Part shown: positions 28,316 to 36,041 of the stretch, one piece after another
Layout: every line of letters begins with the position of its first letter
Numbering within the stretch: position 1 is the stretch's first letter
Source: Acidilutibacter cellobiosedens
Lineage (GTDB): Bacteria; Bacillota; Clostridia; Tissierellales; Acidilutibacteraceae
NCBI RefSeq assembly: GCF_004103715.1
Contig: NZ_CP035282.1
Coordinates: 2,996,001 to 3,060,000, forward strand
Direction of reading: 5' to 3'
Length of the DNA stretch: 64,000 nt
The notes under the pieces: model-generated
Databases searched by the model: none
What the model was told of the DNA's origin: nothing
What the model saw: the letters and a program-made list of their open reading frames with translations, nothing else
Translations under genes and position numbers: made by a program

Positions 28316-29398
28316 TTGACATTATCTTATAGAAAAGAATTAAAGAATTTGATCCCTTATAAGCCGGGAAAACCCATAGAAGATGTAAAAAGAGAATATG
28401 GGTTAGACAAGGTCATCAAATTGGCTTCAAATGAAAATCCTTTAGGTTGTTCTGAGAAGGTCAAAGAAGCGATAACTCGTGCTTTAAATGACTTATCTAT
28501 ATATCCTGACGGAAATGCAACTTTACTTAAAGAAAGTATATCTAAAAAATACAACATTCCTGTAGATGAAATCCTTCCCACCAGTGGCTCTGATGAAATG
28601 ATAGATTTGATAGCAAAGACTTTTATTGAAAAAGATGATGAAGCAATAATGGCTGATATAACGTTCCCACGATATGCCGCTACGACAAATATGATGGGAG
28701 GAGTACCTGTAATAGTTCCTCTGAAAAATTATACTCATGATTTAACGGCGATATTAAAAGCTATAACTCCCAAGACAAAAATTATATGGATATGCAATCC
28801 AAATAATCCGACCGGAACTATATGCTCGGAAGAAGAGGTAATAGATTTCTTAAACAAAGTACCTCAAAATGTAGCAGTTGCTTATGACATAGCTTATGGC
28901 GAATATGTGGAAAGAAAAGATTATCCTCGAAATAGTATCGATTTCATAAAAAAATATCCCAATGTTATGGTAATGAAAACATTTTCTAAAGCATATGGCC
29001 TTGCCGGTCTAAGAGTTGCTTATACAATAGCAAACAAAGAAATTATCGAAAATATCAATAAAGTAAGAGGTCCCTTTAATGTAAACTCCTTGGCTCAAAT
29101 AGCTGCGGTTGCGGCATTAAAAGATGAAGAATTTCTTAAAAAAACTTATAAAGCAAATATTGAAGGAAAAAAATATTTATACCAGCAGTTTGATGATATG
29201 AAATTATCATATCCCCCTTCCGAAGCAAATCATATTTACGTAAATATAGAAAGGGATGCAAATGAAACATTCATTGAACTTCAAAAAAGAGGAATAATAA
29301 TCCGTCCTATGGGTGGAACATGGATAAGAGTTTCAATTGGTACCATGGAGGAAAACCGATTATTCATTAAAAATTTAAAAGACATTCTAAATAAATAA
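28316..29398 (+). CDS. hisC: Histidinol-phosphate aminotransferase family protein
   Basis: A PLP-dependent fold-type I aminotransferase of about 360 residues. It has the N-terminal KLASNENPLG segment, WICNPNNPTG, and the Schiff-base lysine in TFSKAYGLAGLRVAY. I chose TTG at 28316, nine bases after GAGGAG; TTG codons at 28313 and 28307 are alternatives. No other his genes are nearby. Members of this family can also transaminate aromatic amino acids, so histidine biosynthesis is not certain here. It ends in a dispersed repeat. Confidence 0.88.
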   Translation: MTLSYRKELKNLIPYKPGKPIEDVKREYGLDKVIKLASNENPLGCSEKVKEAITRALNDLSIYPDGNATLLKESISKKYNIPVDEILPTSGSDEMIDLIAKTFIEKDDEAIMADITFPRYAATTNMMGGVPVIVPLKNYTHDLTAILKAITPKTKIIWICNPNNPTGTICSEEEVIDFLNKVPQNVAVAYDIAYGEYVERKDYPRNSIDFIKKYPNVMVMKTFSKAYGLAGLRVAYTIANKEIIENINKVRGPFNVNSLAQIAAVAALKDEEFLKKTYKANIEGKKYLYQQFDDMKLSYPPSEANHIYVNIERDANETFIELQKRGIIIRPMGGTWIRVSIGTMEENRLFIKNLKDILNK

Positions 29399-29478
29399 AA
29401 AAGTTTCTATCTAAACATTAGCATATTAAAAACGCTTTTTTGAAACCCATTTTAAAACTTTCCTGTGGGTTATAAAAA
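29395..29478 (+). repeat. Dispersed two-hairpin intergenic repeat, copy E
   Basis: AAAAAAGTTTCTATCTAAAC ... CATATTAAAAACGCTTTTTTGAAACCCATTTTA ends in TGTGGGTTATAAAAA. The AACCCA/TGGGTT inverted repeat is intact. It overlaps the hisC stop region. Confidence 0.72.
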
Positions 29479-29526
29479 TCCAGAGGTTCTGGGGACATGG
29501 CAACATATAGATTGCCTTCCCCTATA
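29473..29526 (-). terminator. Terminator of the liv operon
   Basis: The transcript forms GGGGA..GGCAA / TTGCC..TCCCC and then a short CCAGA ACC TCTGG hairpin followed by ATTTTTAT. It lies 13 bp after the livF stop. Confidence 0.65.
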
Positions 29527-29538
29527 TGGCCTCAAATA

Positions 29539-30243
29539 TTATCCTCCAAGGTAAGCTTTCTTTACCTTTTCATCATTTAAAAGGCTTGCCGCGTCTCCTT
29601 CCATATCAATTACCCCATTTCTGATTATATAGGCTCTATTCGTATATTTAAGGGCCATATTAGCATTCTGTTCAACCAATAAGATTGTAGTGCCATTTTC
29701 ATTTATATCTTGTATAATCGAAAAAATTTCTTTAACAATTATAGGTGCCAATCCCATGGACGGTTCGTCCAATAACAATATGTTCGGTCTCGAAAGAAGT
29801 GCTCTGCCAATAGAAAGCATCTGCTGCTCCCCTCCGGATAAATTACCTGCATATTGATTTTTCCTTTCATAAAGTTTTGGAAATAAAGAAAATACTTTAT
29901 CCATATCCTTTTTTATTTGGGGTTTATCAGTCCTTGTAAAGGCTCCCATTTCAATATTTTCAAGAACGGACATAGTCGAAAATACCCTTCTTCCTTCCGG
30001 CACATGCGATATTCCCATCTTAACAATATCCGAAGCAGAATATTTGCTTATATCCCGGCCATCATATTCTATACTTCCGGACTTCAATTTTTTAATTCCC
30101 GATATGGTACGCAATGTTGTAGTCTTACCGGCCCCATTAGAACCAATTAATGTTACTATTTCTCCCTTGTTTACCTTTAAGCTTACATCTTTCAAAACAT
30201 GAATGGCTCCATAGTAAACATTCAAATTATGCAATTCAAGCAT
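29539..30243 (-). CDS. livF: LIV-type amino-acid ABC transporter ATP-binding protein LivF
   Basis: The second ATPase of a hydrophobic-amino-acid uptake system. From the ATG at 30241-30243 (GGAGG eight bases upstream) it has 234 residues with Walker A GSNGAGKTT, signature LSGGEQQ and Walker B ILLLDEPSMGLAP. The final gene of livKHMGF. It is cytoplasmic and pairs with LivG. Confidence 0.95.
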   Translation of the reverse strand: MLELHNLNVYYGAIHVLKDVSLKVNKGEIVTLIGSNGAGKTTTLRTISGIKKLKSGSIEYDGRDISKYSASDIVKMGISHVPEGRRVFSTMSVLENIEMGAFTRTDKPQIKKDMDKVFSLFPKLYERKNQYAGNLSGGEQQMLSIGRALLSRPNILLLDEPSMGLAPIIVKEIFSIIQDINENGTTILLVEQNANMALKYTNRAYIIRNGVIDMEGDAASLLNDEKVKKAYLGG

Positions 30244-30244
30244 A

Positions 30245-31015
30245 TTATTCACCTCCAAGATATGCTTTAATTACTTGTGGATTAGTCTGAATTTCCTGAG
30301 GAGTTCCGTCCGCTATTAACGTTCCATAGTCAAATACAAATATTTTATTACAAATTTCCATAACTAAAGACATATCATGTTCTATAAGAATTATAGTAAG
30401 ACTGAATTCATCTTTGATCCAATTAATTAATTTTGTTAATTCCTTTGTCTCATTTGTATTCATTCCGGCGGCCGGTTCATCTAAAAGGAGTACTTTAGGC
30501 TTAGCAGCCAAAGCTCTTGCAATTTCTACTTTTCTTTGTTCTCCATAGGGAAGATTCTTTGCTAATTCATCTTTCTTATCATAAATATTGAATATCTTCA
30601 GCAGTTCAACTGCTTTCTCATATGCCTCTTTTTCATTCCTATAAAAAGATGGCAGTCTAAATAAAGAAGGTAATATTCCATAATTCAGATTACAGTGATA
30701 TCCAATGAGAATATTATCAAGTACACTCATATTTTTAAAAAGCCTTATGTTCTGAAAAGTTCTTGATACTCCGTATTTAGGCATTTTAAAAGGTTTAAAA
30801 TCTTTTGATAAAATTTTCTTTTTAAAATTATATGTTATATCGCCGGAACTGGGACTATAAATGCCTGTTAGGAGATTAAAAAAAGTTGTTTTCCCTGCGC
30901 CATTTGGTCCGATTACTCCTACTATCTCTCCTTCTTCAATCGACATGCTTATATTTGAAATAGCTTTTACTCCTCCAAAAGATTTACAAAGATTATTTAC
31001 TGTGAGTACATCCAT
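30245..31015 (-). CDS. livG: LIV-type amino-acid ABC transporter ATP-binding protein LivG
   Basis: A 256-residue ATPase with Walker A GPNGAGKTT, a signature region LPYGEQRKVEIARAL (LSGGQ variant usual for LivG) and Walker B VLLLDEPAAGMN. Its start overlaps the livM stop by 23 bp, so translation is probably coupled. It partners with LivF to energise LivHM. Confidence 0.95.
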   Translation of the reverse strand: MDVLTVNNLCKSFGGVKAISNISMSIEEGEIVGVIGPNGAGKTTFFNLLTGIYSPSSGDITYNFKKKILSKDFKPFKMPKYGVSRTFQNIRLFKNMSVLDNILIGYHCNLNYGILPSLFRLPSFYRNEKEAYEKAVELLKIFNIYDKKDELAKNLPYGEQRKVEIARALAAKPKVLLLDEPAAGMNTNETKELTKLINWIKDEFSLTIILIEHDMSLVMEICNKIFVFDYGTLIADGTPQEIQTNPQVIKAYLGGE

Positions 31016-31943
31016 TTAAAACACCTCTCTTTTTAAACAACCTTAAGTCGTTTTTCCCTATCAGTCCTTGTGGTCTATAAACCATTATCAGGAATAAAAT
31101 AACTGAATATACGACCATTCTCAATTCCGGAATATTCTGAAGGAAAACAGATATAATGGAAAGCATAACGGCTCCGACAACTGAACCTAAGACACTTCCA
31201 ATGCCTCCAAATACTACTATAACCAATATATCTATTGATTTCATGAATCCAAAGGAATCAGGCCTTATAAAATAAAAATAATTTGCATATAGTGCACCTG
31301 CAATACCTGCAAAAAAAGCTCCCATTGTAAAAACCAATATTTTATAATATGTCGTATTTACTCCCATAGTTTCAGATGCAATTTCGTCCTCTCTGATGGA
31401 TATACATGCCCTTCCGTTATAGGATTTTATAAAATTATTGATAATTATTATAGTTATCACCACACAAAAATATATCCACGTCCAATTTGTATATTGAGGA
31501 ATATCATTAAGTCCTGTAGCGCCCCCAATATAATCATTATTAAGTCCAATGATCTTTATTATCTCACCAAATCCTAATGTCGCTATTGCAAGATAGTCCC
31601 CTTTAAGCCTTAAGGTAGGTATCCCAATTATAATTCCTGCTAATGAAGCAGATAAAGCTGCTGCTATAATTCCGACAATAAAGGGTTGGCCCAGCTTTGC
31701 CGTCATTATAGCTGAAGCATAAGCTCCAATAGACATAAATGCCGCATGGCCAAGAGAAAATTGCCCCGTAATTCCCGTTATGAGATTCAGACTTACTGCA
31801 AGTATTATATTTACACCTATTACAACAATATTCAATATTATATAGGAATCTATAATACCCCTATTTATCAAAAATTCAACTATAAAGTAAATACTTAAAA
31901 TTAATATCAGATTAAAAATATTTTTTTTGTTCAGAAATTTCAT
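30993..31943 (-). CDS. livM: LIV-type amino-acid ABC transporter permease LivM
   Basis: A 316-residue inner-membrane permease with about eight to ten hydrophobic segments and the conserved LivM stretches NLITGITGQFSLGHAAFMSIGAY-like and LRLKGDYLAIATLGFGEI. It ends in the cytoplasmic YRPQGLIGK segment. GAGGG precedes the ATG. It forms the channel with LivH. Confidence 0.95.
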   Translation of the reverse strand: MKFLNKKNIFNLILILSIYFIVEFLINRGIIDSYIILNIVVIGVNIILAVSLNLITGITGQFSLGHAAFMSIGAYASAIMTAKLGQPFIVGIIAAALSASLAGIIIGIPTLRLKGDYLAIATLGFGEIIKIIGLNNDYIGGATGLNDIPQYTNWTWIYFCVVITIIIINNFIKSYNGRACISIREDEIASETMGVNTTYYKILVFTMGAFFAGIAGALYANYFYFIRPDSFGFMKSIDILVIVVFGGIGSVLGSVVGAVMLSIISVFLQNIPELRMVVYSVILFLIMVYRPQGLIGKNDLRLFKKRGVLNGCTHSK

Positions 31944-31959
31944 ATCATCACCCTCAGTT

Positions 31960-32844
31960 CTAAACTTTTTCTTTTATATTTTTACCAAGTAATCCGTTAG
32001 GTCTTACTAAAAGGACTATTATTAGTATTGCAAAAGCAACTGCATCTTTATAAAGGGAACCACCTGCTGCACTTATGACAGTTTCCGTAATTCCTAAGAA
32101 AAAGCCTCCAAAAACAGCTCCCGGAATAACTCCTATACCTCCTATAACTGCTGCAACAAATGCCTTGAGTCCCGGCAGTACTCCCATAAGAGGATTGATT
32201 GAATTGTAATATACTCCGACTAACACCCCTGCCGCTCCTGCAAGAGCCGAACCTATAGCAAAGGTACTTGATATCGTCTTGTCTATATTAATTCCCATCA
32301 GTTGTGCAGCATCACTGTCTAAAGATACTGCCCTCATTGCCTTACCAATTTTTGTTTTATAAATCACATATTGAAGAATGAGCATTAAAGAAATTGTTAT
32401 AACTATTATGGAAAGATTTTTAAAATCCAAAACTGCATTTGTATTAAATATATGAATCTTCTTATCCGGTAAAAGTTCCGGAAAAGTTCTGGTCTCAGGC
32501 TTTACAAAATACATCATTCCATACTCTAAAAATAGTGAAACACTTATGGCCGTTATTAATGCAGCTATCCTTGTAGAATTTCTCACAGGCTTATAAGCTA
32601 CCTTCTCAATCAACACACCAAGAATACTACACAGCAGCATAGATATTATAAGTGATGACAAAAAATTTAATTTAAAAAATGTTGTCAGTGCAAATCCAAT
32701 ATATGCTCCAATCATATAAATATCCCCGTGAGCAAAATTTATCAAATTTATTATTCCATAGACCATAGTATATCCGAGGGCTATCAACGCATAAATGCTG
32801 CCAAGGGATATCCCGTTTATTACTTGCTGAATTATCTGTTCCAA
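31960..32844 (-). CDS. livH: LIV-type amino-acid ABC transporter permease LivH
   Basis: A 294-residue multi-span permease with the family start EQIIQQVINGISLGSIYAL and the conserved YGIINLINFAHGD loop. The start is probably TTG at 32842-32844, eight bases after GGGG; an ATG two codons upstream overlaps the Shine-Dalgarno. It forms the channel with LivM, encoded 17 bp downstream. Confidence 0.93.
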   Translation of the reverse strand: MEQIIQQVINGISLGSIYALIALGYTMVYGIINLINFAHGDIYMIGAYIGFALTTFFKLNFLSSLIISMLLCSILGVLIEKVAYKPVRNSTRIAALITAISVSLFLEYGMMYFVKPETRTFPELLPDKKIHIFNTNAVLDFKNLSIIVITISLMLILQYVIYKTKIGKAMRAVSLDSDAAQLMGINIDKTISSTFAIGSALAGAAGVLVGVYYNSINPLMGVLPGLKAFVAAVIGGIGVIPGAVFGGFFLGITETVISAAGGSLYKDAVAFAILIIVLLVRPNGLLGKNIKEKV

Positions 32845-32930
32845 AATCATCACCCCATTGATTTATTAACATATAACAAATATCTATCACAGAGGCAAAT
32901 AATCTTCCCTCTGTGGTAGATCTATAATAA

Positions 32931-34091
32931 TTATGGCTCTAATTTTTTAACAAAGGAAGGTTGTCCGTCTTTTAATTGAAGTATTGTAATTGACTTTACA
33001 GGATTATGATTTTCATCCATAGAAAATGTTCCTGTTATACCCTTAAAATCCTTAGTGTCTGCTAAAGCATCCTTAATTTTTTCAGGGTCTGCCTCTCCTG
33101 CTCTTTTTATAGCATCAGCTACAAAATATCCCATATCATAACCTAATGCACTGAACGCATCCGGTTCGCTTCCATTCTTTTTCTTAAATGATTCTCTAAA
33201 TTTTACAACATCAGATGCATCGTCCATAGATGAATAATGGTTTGTATAATAAACATTTTCTAATGATTTCTTATCAGCAATTTCTGCTAATTTCGGTGAA
33301 TCGTATCCGTCGGCTCCAAGTATTGGTATGTTAATGCCTAATTCTCTGGCTTGTTTTATAATCAGCCCTACTTCTTCATAATAACCCGGAACATATAATA
33401 CATCCGGATTGGTTCCTTTAATATTTGTCAAAACAGCTTTATAATCTGTATCCTTAGATTGATATGCTTCTTCTGTCAAAATTTCTCCGCCAAGTTTTTC
33501 AAATGTCTCCTTAAAATTCTTTCCTATTCCTTTACTGTAGTCACTTGTATTATCAATAAGAATTGCCGCTTTTTTTGCCTTTAAATCACTGAATGCAAAA
33601 TTTGCCATGGTTATACCTTGAAATGAATCATTAAAACATGTCCTAAAGATATAATCTCTAACCTTTCCATTGCTATCAACGGTAAAATCGTCCGAAGTAG
33701 CTGAAGAGGATATAAGCGGAATTTTATTCTGCATTGCTGCCGGAGATGCCGCTTTTGCATCCCCTGATGTTGCCGGCCCTAATATTACCACAACTTTATC
33801 TCTTGTAGCTAACTTTGTCGAAACATTAGCAGCTTCTGCACTGTCTGACTTATTATCAACTTTTACAAGTTCTATCTGTTTACCAAGAACTCCGCCGGCT
33901 TTATTTATTTCATCAATTGCAAATTCTATACCTTTTACCGAACTTTGCCCATAAGTTGCAACATTTCCAGATAATTCATAATTTAATCCTATTTTTATAT
34001 TTTCAGAACTTTCTCCTGATTTTGAATCACATCCTACTAATAAAGTAGATATCAATAAAACCGTCATAACTAAAGTAATTGCTCTTTTCAC
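32931..34091 (-). CDS. livK: LIV-type amino-acid substrate-binding lipoprotein LivK
   Basis: A 386-residue type I periplasmic-binding-fold protein. It has an N-terminal lipoprotein signal (hydrophobic residues 4-19, lipobox LLVGC with the cysteine at about 21) so it is anchored outside the membrane. The sequence shows IKIGLNYELSGNVATYGQS, GPATSGDAKAASPAAMQNKIPLIS and ALGYDMGYFVADAIKRAG, typical of LIV receptors. It is first in the operon behind a T-box leader. The specific ligand cannot be read directly, but the leader suggests Phe. Confidence 0.93.
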   Translation of the reverse strand: MKRAITLVMTVLLISTLLVGCDSKSGESSENIKIGLNYELSGNVATYGQSSVKGIEFAIDEINKAGGVLGKQIELVKVDNKSDSAEAANVSTKLATRDKVVVILGPATSGDAKAASPAAMQNKIPLISSSATSDDFTVDSNGKVRDYIFRTCFNDSFQGITMANFAFSDLKAKKAAILIDNTSDYSKGIGKNFKETFEKLGGEILTEEAYQSKDTDYKAVLTNIKGTNPDVLYVPGYYEEVGLIIKQARELGINIPILGADGYDSPKLAEIADKKSLENVYYTNHYSSMDDASDVVKFRESFKKKNGSEPDAFSALGYDMGYFVADAIKRAGEADPEKIKDALADTKDFKGITGTFSMDENHNPVKSITILQLKDGQPSFVKKLEP

Positions 34092-34165
34092 TTATTCATC
34101 TCTCCCTTAATGTAATATAGTTTTTATTTCAAATTTAAAAGCCGGCAAAAACCACCTCCACCAAA

Positions 34166-34278
34166 TTAAAAAAGGCTTTTATCGGAATATTGATATATTA
34201 ATAAAGCCTTTTTTGAAACTCACTTAAAGTCAAATACAAATTAATGTAAATAGAGTTTCCCATAGATTATAAAAAAAA
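34166..34278 (+). repeat. Dispersed two-hairpin intergenic repeat, copy F
   Basis: The most complete copy. AAAAAAGGCTTTTAT and ATAAAGCCTTTTTT form hairpin 1; GAAACTCA and the distal TTTCCCATAGATTATAAAAA form the second pair. It lies between livK and the liv T-box terminator, i.e. inside the liv leader transcript. Confidence 0.78.
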
Positions 34279-34540
34279 GCCTCTATTACGTATATATACG
34301 TAATAGAGGCACGTTAGCACGGTACCACTCTAAATCATAATATCCTCACGAATACTATCTCAGTAGGTTCAATCAAACCTTCTCCTTATAACGTAGGATC
34401 CATTCGTCATCGCTTACTTAGTTCAGCTATGAAACTCAGAAGTGATTTATTATCTACTAAACCAATGCCGATTCTCACCATCTTCGGCTCTCTGTAATTA
34501 GTTAAAAAATAGTTTTTCTCTTCATCATAGTTTTTGATAT
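34277..34540 (-). promoter_or_regulatory. T-box leader of livKHMGF (complete unit), apparent Phe specifier
   Basis: The T-box AGAGTGGTACCGTGC lies at 34316-34330. The terminator GCCTCTATTACGTA / TACGTAATAGAGGC with eight T lies at 34273-34310. Stem I has the distal GCCGA...TCGGC helix with a GGTGAGA loop. The 3' specifier strand reads GAGTTTCATAG; aligning it with the cysS and ileS leaders places TTC (alternatively TTT) in the specifier position, both Phe. The specifier assignment is less certain than the T-box itself. Confidence 0.85.
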
Positions 34541-34740
34541 AGTAAAGCATCAACAGGTTCAATCAAACCCTTCCCTTATAACGTAGGGGAACGTTACAGC
34601 CTACTTATTCAGCGGCACAACTCTGAAGTGAGTTATTATCTATTTTTTCAATCCCGATTTCCACCATACTCGGTTCTCTATAATTAGTTAAAAAATAGTT
34701 TTTTTCTTCATCATAGTCTTTAATATAATACATCAATATT
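34541..34740 (-). promoter_or_regulatory. Duplicated, partly decayed T-box stem I-II unit
   Basis: This segment repeats the next 190 bases: both contain CTATGATGAAGA, ACTATTTTTTAACTAATTA, CCTACGTTATAAGG and GGTTTGATTGAACCT. It keeps stem I upper parts and stem II but lacks the T-box, antiterminator and terminator. The lower stem I helix (CTATGA/TCATAG in the intact unit) is destroyed on its 3' side. Confidence 0.75.
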
Positions 34741-34766
34741 CTACAAAAATTTATTAATTTCTATAT

Positions 34767-34795
34767 ACAATACCATCTTCTAAAACAAATGTCAA
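34767..34795 (-). promoter_or_regulatory. Promoter of the liv operon
   Basis: TTGACA (34790-34795) and TATTGT (34767-34772) with a 17-bp spacer on the minus strand, directly upstream of the duplicated T-box unit. Confidence 0.68.
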
Positions 34796-34928
34796 TATCT
34801 TTTTTAATTTTTTGTAATTAATTTAAAACAAAAATTTAATCTTTACAAAAAATCCTCTTCTTTCTATTTATTAAGCATTTGTATTTCCTTAGAAAATGAT
34901 TTTGTCTTATATCTTGTATCATATTATA

Positions 34929-35864
34929 TTATTTAATCAAAAAATCTTCGAACATTTCGTCTGTCAGTTCCTTCGTCTTATTTTCATCATATATCCAAAA
35001 ATCTTCTTTCCCGATTTTCTTTCCATCCCCGGGTATGGTCTCAGTCTTAACATTTTCCATGTTCAATTTATTGGCGTTTGTTACTGCTTTAACCATTGAA
35101 TTCAAAGGTATATTGGTATCAATATAATCAAAGTAAGCATTTATCATTTTGGGTAATTTAATGATATTTTTGGGTTTAAGCACTTGTTTTATAAATTCCT
35201 TTATAAACATCTGTTGTGCCTTTATTCTACCTATATCTGCCTCTTTATATCCTCTATATCTTAAAAACTCAATGGCTTTATCCCCATTCAAAGTCTGAAA
35301 CCCCTTCTTTATATTTATTCTCAGAGAAGGAATATCATTATGTTTCATGTCCTGAGGCACATCTATTTTTATTCCTCCGATTGCATCCACTATTTCCTTA
35401 ACCGCTAAATAATCTACCGTTACATAATATTTTAAATCTACATTTAAAAAGTCTTTTACCGTGTCAACGGCAAGGTAAGGCCCCCCATAAGAATATGCGG
35501 CATTGATCTTATATTCGTTTTTCCTGCCTCTTATTCTTACTCTTGTATCCCTCGGAATAGACAATATATTTGTTTCGCCGGTTTTAAAATTAAATTTGCA
35601 CAGCATCATGGTATCTGTCCTGTTCCCGGTTTCTATATATCTGTCTCCCTCTTTATTTCTATTTTCCTTTATTTTTTCTATTCCCCCATTTGCATCTATT
35701 CCCATAAATAAAAATAATATCTCATCTTTAAATTCATCTTCCGAATCATCTTCCTGCGAGAAATCCACAATATTATTGTCTGATAAATATTTACCTGCTA
35801 TTGTAAATATAATCGAAAAGCATACCAATGATATTAAAAAGGCAGTCCAGAATTTCTTTTTCAT
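34929..35864 (-). CDS. LytR-CpsA-Psr (LCP) family protein
   Basis: A 311-residue membrane-anchored enzyme with one N-terminal transmembrane helix (about residues 7-26) and an extracytoplasmic LCP domain. The domain includes MGIDANGG, NILSIPRDTRVRI, KINAAYSYGG and AIEFLRYRGYKEADIGRIKAQQ. LCP proteins ligate undecaprenyl-linked teichoic acids or capsule polymers to peptidoglycan. The Shine-Dalgarno GGGGG remains, but an IS lies 24 bp upstream of the start and has displaced the probable promoter at 37783-37811. The gene is intact but may be poorly transcribed. Confidence 0.93.
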   Translation of the reverse strand: MKKKFWTAFLISLVCFSIIFTIAGKYLSDNNIVDFSQEDDSEDEFKDEILFLFMGIDANGGIEKIKENRNKEGDRYIETGNRTDTMMLCKFNFKTGETNILSIPRDTRVRIRGRKNEYKINAAYSYGGPYLAVDTVKDFLNVDLKYYVTVDYLAVKEIVDAIGGIKIDVPQDMKHNDIPSLRINIKKGFQTLNGDKAIEFLRYRGYKEADIGRIKAQQMFIKEFIKQVLKPKNIIKLPKMINAYFDYIDTNIPLNSMVKAVTNANKLNMENVKTETIPGDGKKIGKEDFWIYDENKTKELTDEMFEDFLIK

Positions 35865-35879
35865 TATTTAACCCCCATT

Positions 35880-35887
35880 ATGCTCGT
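35880..35887 (+). repeat. Left 8-bp target-site duplication (ATGCTCGT)
   Basis: ATGCTCGT is repeated exactly at 37764-37771 and both copies abut the imperfect inverted ends of the IS. Confidence 0.88.
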
Positions 35888-35966
35888 GGTAGTGTCAATA
35901 AGACACCACTCTTTTTTTATTAAAGCCTTATATTATCAAGGGTTACAGAGTTTTTATAAAATAAAA

Positions 35967-36041
35967 AACAATGACCCCCCATTTTCTGTTATAATTTGAG
36001 TTATCATGCACCAAATTTAAATAGAAAGGTTGGTCATTGTT
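35967..36041 (+). promoter_or_regulatory. Inverted repeat enclosing the transposase promoter region and start
   Basis: AACAATGACC (35967-35976) and GGTCATTGTT (36032-36041) are perfect complements; the right arm ends immediately before the ATG. A TATAAT at 35990-35995 lies between the arms, so only transcripts entering from outside would contain both arms and hide the start site. Confidence 0.6.

Noticed and set aside
34541..34740. Second complete, independently functional T-box
   Set aside because: No T-box sequence, antiterminator or terminator is present in this unit; only stem I and II parts are retained.
34092..34928. Possible small gene in the 837-bp gap upstream of livK
   Set aside because: The gap is filled by repeat copy F, the T-box leader, its duplication and the promoter; no coding frame with a ribosome binding site is present.
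35893..35898. Outward TTGACA in the left IS end as a hybrid promoter for the LCP gene
   Set aside because: No -10 element lies 16-18 bp downstream and the start codon is only 29 bp away.
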